Of a stretch of DNA of 64,000 nucleotides, positions 54,625 to 63,218 are shown in pieces (within the stretch, counting starts at the first letter, position 1; each line of letters begins with the position of its first letter). This DNA comes from Nitrospirota bacterium (GTDB lineage Bacteria > Nitrospirota > Thermodesulfovibrionia > Thermodesulfovibrionales > UBA6898): assembly GCA_021825365.1 (NCBI GenBank), contig JAKAHR010000002.1:57639-121638 (forward strand), in the 5' to 3' direction. A model generated the notes under the pieces. That model was not told where the DNA came from and made no database searches. It was given only the letters and a program-made list of their open reading frames with translations. The translations under genes were made by a program, and so were the position numbers.

Positions 54625-55857
54625 ATGTATCTGAGATCTATCATTCTTGTATCCTGCCTGCTGCTCCTGCTTCCTTTTCCTCAAGCGTCCGAAGCCGCCG
54701 ACATCGTGCTCGGCATGTCCGCCGCCTTCACGGGGCCGTCAAGAGGTCTGGGCATAGAGCTCTACAGGGGAACGCTGGCATACATCGAGCGCGTCAACCG
54801 CTCCGGAGGGATCAACGGCAGAAAGATAGCAATCAAGGCTTACGATGACGGCTACAACCCGGTGCCGGCCATCGAAAATACGATAAGACTGATCGAAAAA
54901 GACAACGTCCTGTTTCTTGCCGATTATGTCGGGACGCCGACCGTAACAAGGATCCTTCCTCTGCTGAAGAAATACTCCGACAGGCATATCCATCTCTTCT
55001 TTCCCTTTACCGGCGCGCAGCCCCAGAGAGAGGCGCCCTACAATGAATTCGTCTTCAACCTAAGGGCCTCCTACAGCCAGGAGACAGCGGGGCTGGTCGA
55101 TCATTTTCTCAAGATAGGCCGCAAGAGGATCGCGGTATTCTATCAGGCGGATGCGTACGGCAGAAGCGGCTGGGAAGGGGTGCGCAAGGCCCTCGCCGGA
55201 CACGGCCTCAGGATGGTCGGGGAGGTCACTTACAGGAGAGGGACCCGGCATACCGATAGCCTCAGGGAGCAGGCGGTCATCCTGAAGAAGGCGGCGCCCG
55301 ACGCGATCATTTCGATCGGCGCCTATGCGGCCTGCGCCGCCTTCATCCGGGATGCGCGGGACGAGGGTGTAGACGTCCCCATAGCCAACGTCTCGTTCGT
55401 CGGCAGCGAGAGCCTTCTGTCCAGGCTGATGGAGATCGGGAGAGAAAAGGGAAAGGATTATACCGCCAACCTGGTAAATTCGCAGGTCGTCCAGAATTAT
55501 GACGATATGACGGTCAGGGCCGTCAGGGAATACAGGGAGGCGATGGATGCCTATAACCCCATGCCCCCCCTGGAACTCACGGACAGCGGATATGAACCGC
55601 AGAAATACAGCTATGTCGGCTTCGAAGGTTTTCTCAACGCCAAGCTCATGGTTGAGGTCCTCAGGAGGATGGGCAATAATCCCGATCGGGAAAGGGTCAG
55701 GGGCGCCGTGGAGGGCATAAAGGACCTCGACATCGGGATAAACACAAGGATCACCTTCGGCCCCGGCAAGCACCAGGGGCTCGACGACGTTTATTATACG
55801 ACGGTGCAGCAGGGCAGATTCGTACCCATCACCGACTGGGGGAGATGGTCGAAATGA
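54625..55857 (+). CDS. branched-chain-amino-acid-type periplasmic binding protein
   Basis: 410 residues. A signal peptide (~1-24) precedes a type I periplasmic binding fold (Peripla_BP_6): LGMSAAFTGPSRGLGIELYRGTLAYIERVN and later GRKRIAVFYQADAYGRSGWEG. No ABC permease or ATPase is encoded nearby. Its stop overlaps the start of a hybrid histidine kinase (ATGA at 55854), so it is more likely the ligand-sensing partner of that kinase than a transport protein. Strong GGGAGGGGA ribosome site. Confidence 0.88.
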   Translation: MYLRSIILVSCLLLLLPFPQASEAADIVLGMSAAFTGPSRGLGIELYRGTLAYIERVNRSGGINGRKIAIKAYDDGYNPVPAIENTIRLIEKDNVLFLADYVGTPTVTRILPLLKKYSDRHIHLFFPFTGAQPQREAPYNEFVFNLRASYSQETAGLVDHFLKIGRKRIAVFYQADAYGRSGWEGVRKALAGHGLRMVGEVTYRRGTRHTDSLREQAVILKKAAPDAIISIGAYAACAAFIRDARDEGVDVPIANVSFVGSESLLSRLMEIGREKGKDYTANLVNSQVVQNYDDMTVRAVREYREAMDAYNPMPPLELTDSGYEPQKYSYVGFEGFLNAKLMVEVLRRMGNNPDRERVRGAVEGIKDLDIGINTRITFGPGKHQGLDDVYYTTVQQGRFVPITDWGRWSK

Positions 55858-58070
55858 GAATGTCCGTCCTCCTGAGGAAGAACCTCCTCATAGTCGTCTC
55901 TTCCCTTTTTGCGCTGGCTCTTGCGGTGGCCGCATTTTCGAGCTGGAACCTTTATCGCCATCTCACCGGCGAGTATGTCAGCAAGGGGTCGGCGGTCGCC
56001 GAGAGCATAGCAAATTCCGGCATCGAGATGATGCTCAACCGGGACGCCTCCACGCTCCAGGCGCTGATAGACCAGTGGAAGGAGATAGAGGGTGTTGCAT
56101 ACATTATTGTGGTCAATTCCGAACGCGAAGTAATATCACATACCTTCGTGCCGGTCGTGCCTGACGAGGTTCTCGCGGTGGAGACCTCGGCCCGTGAAAC
56201 CAGGGTCAACAAGCTCCACATCAGGGGGAAAGGCGATTATATCGACGTTTCCGCCCCCATCCTCGGCGGGGTGATCGGCTATGTCCACGTGGGCATGGAC
56301 AAGGGCATGATCGAAAAGGGCATCCAGGCCTCGGTGGTGGGCCAGGGCTCCCTCATAGCCCTCATCCTGGCCGTGGTACTCCTCATTACCTATCTGTTCT
56401 TCGACAGGCATGTGGATTCCCCCTTAAAGAAACTCACCTCATACGCAAACAATATGCTGGCCCATAATTACAGCGCCACGGCGGGCATCGAATCCAACGA
56501 CGAGTTCAAATACCTTGCGAACGCCATAGAGCAGATAGCCGGGCATTTCCAGCGGGTCATTGCGAATTCGGAACAGACCATGAAGGAGCTTTCAGATACG
56601 GCCGGCAAGCTTGAGGCGGCCAATGCACGGCTGAAGGAACTCGACACAATGAAGACCGACTTCACCTCCACGGTGTCGCACGAATTGAGGACCCCCCTGA
56701 CATCCGTGCTCGGCTTCGCCAAGCTCATAAAGGCCAGACTTAATGAACGGATCTTTCCGCTGATAGGCACAGAGGACAAGAAGACGGAAAAGACCATGAA
56801 ACAGATCTCGGGCAATATAGACATAATCATATCGGAAGGCGAGAGGCTTACCGCCCTGATAAACGACGTGCTCGACATCGCGAAGATGGAGGCGGGGAAG
56901 ATAGAATGGAAGAAGGAATCGTTCTCAGCCCGCGAGATTATCGATCGCTCGACCGCTGCGACCTCCTCTCTCTTTGAACAGAAGGGCCTCACCCTTCTGA
57001 AAGAAGTCCCGGACGAGCTGCCGATGATCACCGGAGACAGGGACAGGCTGATTCAGGTGGCGATCAACCTCCTCTCCAATGCCGTGAAGTTCACCGAAAG
57101 AGGCTCCGTGACCTTCAGGGCGCAGGATGCCGGAGGAGAGATAGTGCTGAGCGTGACCGACTCGGGCGTAGGGATAGCCCCTGCCGACCGGGACAAGGTC
57201 TTCGAGAAATTCAGGCAGGTGGGGAACTCCCTCACCGGAAAGGCCAAGGGCACGGGGCTGGGGCTTCCCATATGCAAGGAGATCGTGACGCATCACGGGG
57301 GAAAGATCTGGGTCGAAAGCGAACCCGGCAGGGGCAGCACCTTTTCCTTCAGCATCCCCCGGGGCGAGCCGGAGGCGGCGGAAGGCCTGTCGGACATGGA
57401 CGATCTGATGAAGCGGTTGAGGGAACAGGTCATGACGGCGATTCCGTCGCACCGGAGCGAGAGGAAGAAGATACTCGTTGTGGACGATGAGCCGAATATC
57501 AGGGAACTTCTCGGGCAGGCGCTGACGTCCAGCGGATACGATGTCCTGGAGGCGGCAAACGGCATCGAAGGGATAAAGACGGCAAAGAAAGAACGGCCGG
57601 ACCTGATCACCCTCGACATCATGATGCCCGAGATGAACGGCTTCGACACTGCAGTAGTGTTGAAGAACGACCCCCAGACGATGGACATCCCGATCATAGT
57701 GCTTTCCATCGTCGAGGACAGGCAGAGGGGCTATCGCATCGGGGTTGACAGATATTTGTCGAAGCCCATCGATATGGATGCCTTGCTGAAGGAAACGGAG
57801 CTGCTTCTTCAGCGGGGGGCGTCGCCCAAGAAATTCCTCGTCGTCGACGACGATGAGCCGACGGCAAAGGCGATCACCGCGATGCTGGAAGCCAGGGGCT
57901 ACAGTGCTATCGACTCATGCTGCGGAGCGGAGTGCATAGAAAAGGCGGCATCCCTGAAGCCCGATATGATAATCATCGATACGGTCATCACCCACCGGCA
58001 CGACGTCATGAAGACCCTCCGCTACGAAAAGGGGATGGAGAATGTCCTCTTCGTTCTGCTGGGGAAATAA
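55854..58070 (+). CDS. hybrid sensor histidine kinase with two receiver domains
   Basis: 738 residues from ATG 55854 (ATG 55845 is possible). Membrane span ~10-32, periplasmic sensor ~33-165, second span ~166-183, HAMP ~184-236, HisKA with phospho-acceptor H276 in STVSHELRTPL, HATPase with NLLSNAVKFT and GTGLGLPI. A first receiver has DDE and phospho-Asp in LDIMMPEMNG; a second, C-terminal receiver is only ~85 residues and stops at VLFVLLGK, apparently lacking its last helix and strand. It probably relays the signal of the co-translated binding protein. No output domain is attached. Confidence 0.93.
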   Translation: MRMSVLLRKNLLIVVSSLFALALAVAAFSSWNLYRHLTGEYVSKGSAVAESIANSGIEMMLNRDASTLQALIDQWKEIEGVAYIIVVNSEREVISHTFVPVVPDEVLAVETSARETRVNKLHIRGKGDYIDVSAPILGGVIGYVHVGMDKGMIEKGIQASVVGQGSLIALILAVVLLITYLFFDRHVDSPLKKLTSYANNMLAHNYSATAGIESNDEFKYLANAIEQIAGHFQRVIANSEQTMKELSDTAGKLEAANARLKELDTMKTDFTSTVSHELRTPLTSVLGFAKLIKARLNERIFPLIGTEDKKTEKTMKQISGNIDIIISEGERLTALINDVLDIAKMEAGKIEWKKESFSAREIIDRSTAATSSLFEQKGLTLLKEVPDELPMITGDRDRLIQVAINLLSNAVKFTERGSVTFRAQDAGGEIVLSVTDSGVGIAPADRDKVFEKFRQVGNSLTGKAKGTGLGLPICKEIVTHHGGKIWVESEPGRGSTFSFSIPRGEPEAAEGLSDMDDLMKRLREQVMTAIPSHRSERKKILVVDDEPNIRELLGQALTSSGYDVLEAANGIEGIKTAKKERPDLITLDIMMPEMNGFDTAVVLKNDPQTMDIPIIVLSIVEDRQRGYRIGVDRYLSKPIDMDALLKETELLLQRGASPKKFLVVDDDEPTAKAITAMLEARGYSAIDSCCGAECIEKAASLKPDMIIIDTVITHRHDVMKTLRYEKGMENVLFVLLGK

Positions 58071-58310
58071 TCTTCCCTGACAGTGGACGGTGCGGTGAAC
58101 ACGACCGAAATGGGCCTGCTGCCATCAGCGTGAAATCCTGGCCCACGAGCTCTACCGACACGACCTCGACCGTACCGGAAGCCGGTCCATTCTATACATA
58201 TTTCTGACCCGGCATCCCGCCATGATTCGTCACCCCAGAAGGCTGTCATGCGTGCGGCCTTTCAGGTGGACAACACGCACGGGAAACTGTGCATTCAGCC
58301 TTGGGGGTGA

Positions 58311-58316
58311 TAAAAT
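58311..58316 (+). promoter_or_regulatory. -10 box of atypical kinase gene
   Basis: TAAAAT, seven bases before ATG 58324. The -35 region is weak. No ribosome site lies between. Confidence 0.4.
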
Positions 58317-58323
58317 TTGGTTG

Positions 58324-59322
58324 ATGACGACGACTGCGGGCAGCAGAGATGTGGGGCAGACCCAGCAGGGTCTATGGGACCTTGCGTCACGGTGGGTCGG
58401 GCCGTCCAGGGTCCCGAAGAAATTCAGGATCATTACCGACACAAGCGAGTTCATCAGGATCGAATACGACGACATCGTGATCCTGGGAAACAGCCCGTTT
58501 CTCATACGGCACAACCAGAAGGAGGGTCGTTTCGGCATGGACGATCAGCCGAAGTTCTGGGTCAAGTCCGCCATAGACCTCACCAGCGGGTCGAAGAAGA
58601 TCATCAAGCTCGTCTTCCAGGAGCAGTTTCAGGCCCGCATCGGGAACCTCCTCTTTGATTTCACGCGCAGCGCCTCGAAGGAGGCCCGGATCCTGGACCT
58701 GGTCCGTGAACATGCGAGTTTCATGCATGGGTATCCGGTGCGGGACGCCGCCTCCAATCTGGTGAGGGTGATAGATTTCATCCCCGGGCAGACCATGGCC
58801 GACTATGGCTCCGCCGGCGAAATGGGACACGAGGAGTATTTTTTCTCCGTCTTCCCGTCCATCCTCAGGGAATACATCGAGGCGGCAGAGGCGATACACT
58901 TTCTCCACCGGCACAACGAGATCCACGGCGATATCAGGCGCGATCATCTCCTGAGGGACGCCACCTCGAACAGGCTGCGGTGGATCGATTTCGATTTCGC
59001 CCACGGTCCAAACGAAAACAAGTTCGTCCACGACCTCTTCGGCCTCGGCAACATCCTCATGTATATGGCGGGCGGGCGCGACATCACGGTGCAGGTCCTG
59101 CAGGAGGAGATGCCCCGCGCATATTCGGCGATTACGGAGGACGATCTCAATATCATCTTCCACAACCGGGTCGCGAATCTCGGGAAGGTCTTTCCCTATA
59201 TCCCCGAGCAGCTGAACCGGATCTTCCTGCACTTTTCGCTGGGGGCACAGTTCTACTATGACGACGCCGAACAGCTGCTTGACGACCTTATCCGTGCGGC
59301 CGATGGACTGCGCGGAGTTTGA
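58324..59322 (+). CDS. atypical protein-kinase-like (APH/lipopolysaccharide-kinase fold) protein
   Basis: 332 residues from ATG 58324 (MTTTAG). Kinase core signatures are present: possible ATP-lysines K81/K95, helix-C glutamate E120, catalytic loop HGDIRRDHLL (201-210) and the metal loop in WIDFDFAHG (D222/D224). The N-terminal ~75 residues are family-unknown. Upstream codons to 58222 are open but have no start signal. It could phosphorylate protein or small molecules; its place between a hybrid kinase and UspA suggests stress signalling. Confidence 0.82.
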   Translation: MTTTAGSRDVGQTQQGLWDLASRWVGPSRVPKKFRIITDTSEFIRIEYDDIVILGNSPFLIRHNQKEGRFGMDDQPKFWVKSAIDLTSGSKKIIKLVFQEQFQARIGNLLFDFTRSASKEARILDLVREHASFMHGYPVRDAASNLVRVIDFIPGQTMADYGSAGEMGHEEYFFSVFPSILREYIEAAEAIHFLHRHNEIHGDIRRDHLLRDATSNRLRWIDFDFAHGPNENKFVHDLFGLGNILMYMAGGRDITVQVLQEEMPRAYSAITEDDLNIIFHNRVANLGKVFPYIPEQLNRIFLHFSLGAQFYYDDAEQLLDDLIRAADGLRGV

Positions 59323-59337
59323 AAGGGGAGAGGGACC

Positions 59338-59832
59338 ATGGAAAATCATGAAGGCGTGCCGAAGCTGAAAGACAAGCACATAATGATCGCGGTGGACGAG
59401 TCGGAGAACGCGAAGGCCGCGCTCCTCTTCGTGGCAGGCTTTATCGGGGGCTTTCACGGCTTTCGGGTGACGATCCTCAGTATTATTGCCGCCCCGAACA
59501 GGGACTTGTTCGGCTCGGACGGGGAGAGGCAGAAATGGATGGCGGACAAGAGAGAGGCGATTTCGGCCGTGCTGGAACGCTACCGCCAGATCCTCATTCA
59601 GTCGGGGTTTGCCAGGACAAAGGTCAGGACGGAACTCGTCGTCAGTGATGACCGGCCGGTCTCTGCGGTCATCCTGGAGAAGCAGAAGGAGGCCTGCTGC
59701 TGCGCACTCGTCGTGGGGAGGAGAGGGATATCCAAATCCGAAGAATTCCTCTTCGGGAGCGTCTCCAATGCCCTTGTTCACAACTCGAACAACTGCTCGG
59801 TATGGGTGATCGAGCCGACCTGCGGGGTTTAG
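59338..59832 (+). CDS. universal stress protein, UspA family
   Basis: 164 residues. Begins with HIMIAVDESENAKAALLF and ends with the ATP-binding signature VVGRRGISKSEEFLFGSVSNALVHN, so it probably binds ATP. It has a strong ribosome site (AAAGGGGAGAGGG) and starts 15 bases after the kinase-like gene, so the two are likely co-transcribed. The kinase might phosphorylate it, but there is no direct evidence. Confidence 0.92.
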   Translation: MENHEGVPKLKDKHIMIAVDESENAKAALLFVAGFIGGFHGFRVTILSIIAAPNRDLFGSDGERQKWMADKREAISAVLERYRQILIQSGFARTKVRTELVVSDDRPVSAVILEKQKEACCCALVVGRRGISKSEEFLFGSVSNALVHNSNNCSVWVIEPTCGV

Positions 59833-59927
59833 TAAGGTTCTTTCATGAATTGCCGGTCCTCCGGCAGGGTCACCAGGACCCCTCCGCCACCTGGAGCTCC
59901 GGCCTGTCCCCTGCGTCCCTTTCCGGC

Positions 59928-59933
59928 TATAAT
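59928..59933 (+). promoter_or_regulatory. -10 box of thioredoxin-fold gene
   Basis: Perfect TATAAT about 40 bases before the GTG start, with a GGGAGG ribosome site in between. Confidence 0.4.
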
Positions 59934-59973
59934 GGAATAAGGGGCGGTTTGGCACAGGGAGGCCAATTCCATC

Positions 59974-60354
59974 GTGGCAGAAGAAATCGTCTGGGGGAAA
60001 AGCCTTGGAAGCGCATTGAAGCAGGCGGAAAAAGAAGATAAACTCGTGCTGGCTGCCTTCTTCAGCCAGGAATGCGAGGCCTGCATCAGAATGAAGAAAT
60101 GCACCTTGATTACCGAAAGCGTCCAGGAATATATAGCCAGATATTTTGTCGCGGTGAAATATGAATCAGGGGTAGATTCCGAGCAGTTCATGCGGTTCGG
60201 CATTACGGCAAAGCCCGCAGTCATTGTGCTTGATACCGCCGGCAATAAGATATTCTGCAAGATAGGCTACTTCGAGCCGGACATATTTATTGAAAAACTC
60301 GAAAAGGCCAGAAAAAAGGCCGCCCACAGGGCATCCGCACGACCCGGCGGATAG
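59974..60354 (+). CDS. thioredoxin-fold protein (DUF255/thioredoxin-7-like)
   Basis: 126 residues, GTG start. Thioredoxin-like core with VLAAFFSQECEACIRMKK (redox pair C34-C37) and the cis-proline loop AKPAVIVLD. No signal peptide, so probably cytosolic. The CEAC active site and the N-terminal half resemble the thiol-disulfide domain of DUF255/YyaL-type proteins. Likely a reductase or thiol protection protein. The last 15 residues are low-complexity basic. Confidence 0.85.
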   Translation: MAEEIVWGKSLGSALKQAEKEDKLVLAAFFSQECEACIRMKKCTLITESVQEYIARYFVAVKYESGVDSEQFMRFGITAKPAVIVLDTAGNKIFCKIGYFEPDIFIEKLEKARKKAAHRASARPGG

Positions 60355-60487
60355 CCGCAAGACCGGAATACTCCCTTGTCGGCGCCAGGAATATGTGTGC
60401 ACCGGGAAGCTGCCGATCGTCAAACAGCCCTGGGCAATTGCGCAACGGGCAGGACGGGGGCAGACTGAAAAGAGATGATCCGCAGGA

Positions 60488-60856
60488 TCAGGTGACGCCG
60501 GACCCCCGGCCGTCTTCCGGCGTATGCCGGGCGACCATGAATGCTAACAGGGCCACAAAGCCGGTGATAACAGCGACCGTGACGGCGAGAGATCGCCCTT
60601 TCCACAGGCCCTCAAACCAGGCTATCATATCGTCCGCCACCACGCTCCACCTTCCGCCGTATGCTTCCAGGTCGTGCCGGTACATCTTGGAGCCCCGGCC
60701 CCTCATCTCGATAATGTGCCCCTCATCATCAGGACCTCCGGCATCATCTCCCGCGTTCAGGTAGATAAGCAGGGCAACAGACCAGCCCACAAGCAGAATG
60801 ATGGCGGATATGAGGTAAAGGCCCTTGCGCTTATCCAGGGCAGTCCCCTTCCTCAC
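60488..60856 (-). CDS. small two-span membrane protein, partner of DUF401 permease
   Basis: 122 residues, GTG start overlapping the stop of the DUF401 gene (GTGA at 60853-60856). Two hydrophobic spans (~13-32 and ~88-110) bracket a charged middle loop (GHIIEMRGRGSKMYRHDLEAYGG). No family recognised. A much longer open frame on the same strand covers this gene but runs antisense-like through the permease in another register, so the coupled GTG is preferred. It could be a small subunit of the permease. Confidence 0.6.
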   Translation of the reverse strand: MRKGTALDKRKGLYLISAIILLVGWSVALLIYLNAGDDAGGPDDEGHIIEMRGRGSKMYRHDLEAYGGRWSVVADDMIAWFEGLWKGRSLAVTVAVITGFVALLAFMVARHTPEDGRGSGVT

Positions 60857-62046
60857 CTCATCACCAGATACTCCGCAACCGCCACCGCAAAGATGATGGC
60901 ACTGGCGGGGACGACCATGCGGTATACCCCGGCCATATCCGCCCTGAAATACTCCCGGGTGAGCACGAGGCAGAGATGCACCGGTGAGACGAGCACGCCG
61001 AGGAATCCTGCTGCAAAGGCGAGGGAGATGATCGGCAGGCCGTTGCCTGCCACATTCATGACGAGCGGGAAGGTGCTGCCGACAAACCCCACCGTATGGC
61101 CGGTGAGAAGCCCTGTCACAAACGGCAGGAGGCAGACGATCGGGATGACCGGAATGCCATGGCTTATGAAGAATGCACTGAGGTTTTTGACCGCCCCGGA
61201 GGCCTCCATCGTCTCCTTGAAGAACATGATGCCTGCGATGAGCGAGATCACCTCGAGCGTAAACCCGTAGCGGATGAGGCGGGGGATCTCCCTCACCCGG
61301 TAGCGCAAGACAATAAACAGGATGGGGATGATGACGAGAAGCGCATAATGCAGTTCGACATGCAGCAGGGCGACCGAGACGAGTACCGCCGCGACCGGCA
61401 GGAAGTTGATGCTGTCCCGCCATCCGACCTTCGGCCTTTCCGCATGCGGCGACCTTTCGGCAACACCCCGCATGCTGTAGAGAAAACCGGTCGCAAAGAG
61501 CACCACCGCATAGGCGAGGTTGGCGGTGATGAGGTGGGCCAGCGGCACACCGGACACCGCCGCTGCCAGAAGGATCCCGGGATAAAGCGGGAGGATGAAC
61601 TCCCAGGGGTGCCTGTACCAATAGTTGATAAAGGCCTTCTCCTCAGGCGGCATCTTGAGTCCTGTCGTCGCCTCCTTCACCATTGGGGCAGAGAAATAGG
61701 CGCCGCCAAGGGATGGCAGCATGCCGATGAGAAGCGGCATCGAGATGATCACCGCCTTGCGGTTGCTGAAGAACCCCTTGACCGCGGACATCATCGCTGC
61801 CATCACCTCCTTCTCCCTGAGGACGAGCTCGAAGATCCTGATCAGAGAGAGGGCGAGGAGCAGCTTGATCGAGACATCGCTTAAGGCGGCCCTGCCGGCA
61901 GCCTCGACGAGGCGCTGGGGTGACATGAGGTAGAGGGCAGCGAGCCCGGCGGAGGCGATGAGCATCACCGCGCCGAGGGGGAGTTTCTTCCTGAGCAGTA
62001 CGAGGATGAGCAGCAGGACCAGGACGATCTTCAGGATATCAGCCAT
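60853..62046 (-). CDS. DUF401 family permease
   Basis: 397 residues with about ten to eleven membrane spans. The DUF401 family (ion-transporter/CitMHS-like clan) is recognised by KLPLGAVMLIASAGLAALYL, GMLPSLGGAYFSAPMV and AINYWYRHPWEFILPLYPGI-type segments. The substrate is unknown; related families carry carboxylates. It starts 83 bases after trpD and is coupled to the small membrane protein downstream. Confidence 0.88.
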   Translation of the reverse strand: MADILKIVLVLLLILVLLRKKLPLGAVMLIASAGLAALYLMSPQRLVEAAGRAALSDVSIKLLLALSLIRIFELVLREKEVMAAMMSAVKGFFSNRKAVIISMPLLIGMLPSLGGAYFSAPMVKEATTGLKMPPEEKAFINYWYRHPWEFILPLYPGILLAAAVSGVPLAHLITANLAYAVVLFATGFLYSMRGVAERSPHAERPKVGWRDSINFLPVAAVLVSVALLHVELHYALLVIIPILFIVLRYRVREIPRLIRYGFTLEVISLIAGIMFFKETMEASGAVKNLSAFFISHGIPVIPIVCLLPFVTGLLTGHTVGFVGSTFPLVMNVAGNGLPIISLAFAAGFLGVLVSPVHLCLVLTREYFRADMAGVYRMVVPASAIIFAVAVAEYLVMR

Positions 62047-62129
62047 GGGTCACCCTACAAGCACAAGAGGCGGAGGGCATGATGAAAAAGGGCCATATCC
62101 GCGACTCCGCACAAATCCACCAGAAGATT

Positions 62130-63140
62130 TCACAGGGAAGCGGTTACGCGCCTCACCTCTTCCAGCTTCCTGAGCGCCTTTCCGGAGTCGATCGCCTCGC
62201 TCGCCATCTTAAACGCGTCGGAGAGGTCGGAGACCTTTCCGGAAACGATGAGGCCGGCGGCCGAATTGATGAGCACAACATCTCGCTTGCGTCCCGGCTC
62301 TCCCTTCAGGATCTCGATGGTTATCCTGGCATTTTCATCCTTGTCGCCGCCCACCAGGTCCTGGATGCCCCCGCGCGTAAGGCCGAATTCCTCAGGAGAG
62401 AGATACATCGTCTCGACCTTCCCGTCAAGGAACCGGGATACCCGCGTGCCGTCGGTCACCGTGATCTCGTCGAGCCCGTCCTCCCCATGCACCACCATCG
62501 CATCCTCTGCGCCGAGGTTGCCGAGCACCTGCGCCATCGTCTCGGTCAGCTTGCCGGAGAATACGCCGAGTATCTGCCTCTTCGCGCCGGCGGGGTTGGT
62601 AAGGGGGCCGAGGATATTGAAGATCGTCCTGATGCCCATTTCGCGGCGGGGCCCTATCGCGTATTTCATCGCCGGATGAAACAGGGGCGCAAAGAGAAAT
62701 CCGAAGCCTGTCTCGAAGAGACACTTCTCGACCTTCGCAGGCTCGAGGTCTATCCTGACGCCGAGCGCCTCGAGCACATCGGCGCTGCCGGAGCGGGAGG
62801 ACACCGCCCGATTACCGTGCTTTGCGACCGGCACGCCGGCTGCGGCTACGACGAACGCGGTCGTTGTCGATATGTTGAAGGTATGGGACATGTCCCCGCC
62901 GGTGCCGCAGGTATCTAGCACCCCCTCGGGCGCCTTGATCCGGGCCGCCTTGTCCTTCATGATCCTCGCAGCGCCGGTGATCTCTTCGACCGTCTCACCC
63001 TTTATCCTGAGGGCGGTAAGAAGCGCGCCGATCTGGGAATCAGCCGCCTTGCCTTCCATGATCTCATTCATGCATTCAGCCATCTCCGCCTCTGAAAGGC
63101 TGATGCTGCTGACGAGCATATTGATAGCTTCCTTGATCAT
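62130..63140 (-). CDS. trpD: anthranilate phosphoribosyltransferase
   Basis: 336 residues. Attaches PRPP ribose to anthranilate, the second tryptophan step. The PRPP motif CGTGGDMSHTFNISTTTAFV and KHGNRAVSSRSGSADVLEALG are diagnostic. The ATG is preceded by GGGGGTGAG. trpF and trpB2 lie 22 kb away, so tryptophan genes are dispersed. Downstream of prfB on the same strand. Confidence 0.96.
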   Translation of the reverse strand: MIKEAINMLVSSISLSEAEMAECMNEIMEGKAADSQIGALLTALRIKGETVEEITGAARIMKDKAARIKAPEGVLDTCGTGGDMSHTFNISTTTAFVVAAAGVPVAKHGNRAVSSRSGSADVLEALGVRIDLEPAKVEKCLFETGFGFLFAPLFHPAMKYAIGPRREMGIRTIFNILGPLTNPAGAKRQILGVFSGKLTETMAQVLGNLGAEDAMVVHGEDGLDEITVTDGTRVSRFLDGKVETMYLSPEEFGLTRGGIQDLVGGDKDENARITIEILKGEPGRKRDVVLINSAAGLIVSGKVSDLSDAFKMASEAIDSGKALRKLEEVRRVTASL

Positions 63141-63218
63141 GTCTCACCCCCGGAAAAAATGTGCTCCATTGTACCACAGACCGTTGCAGTCCTGATAAGC
63201 GGGATTTACCGGGTCCCG

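Noticed and set aside
60857..61621. A 377-codon minus-strand frame covering the small membrane gene and most of the DUF401 permease
   Set aside because: Its upstream two-thirds lie in another register over the clear permease gene and are Pro/Arg/His-rich, typical of a shadow frame in GC-rich DNA. Only the last 122 codons look real.
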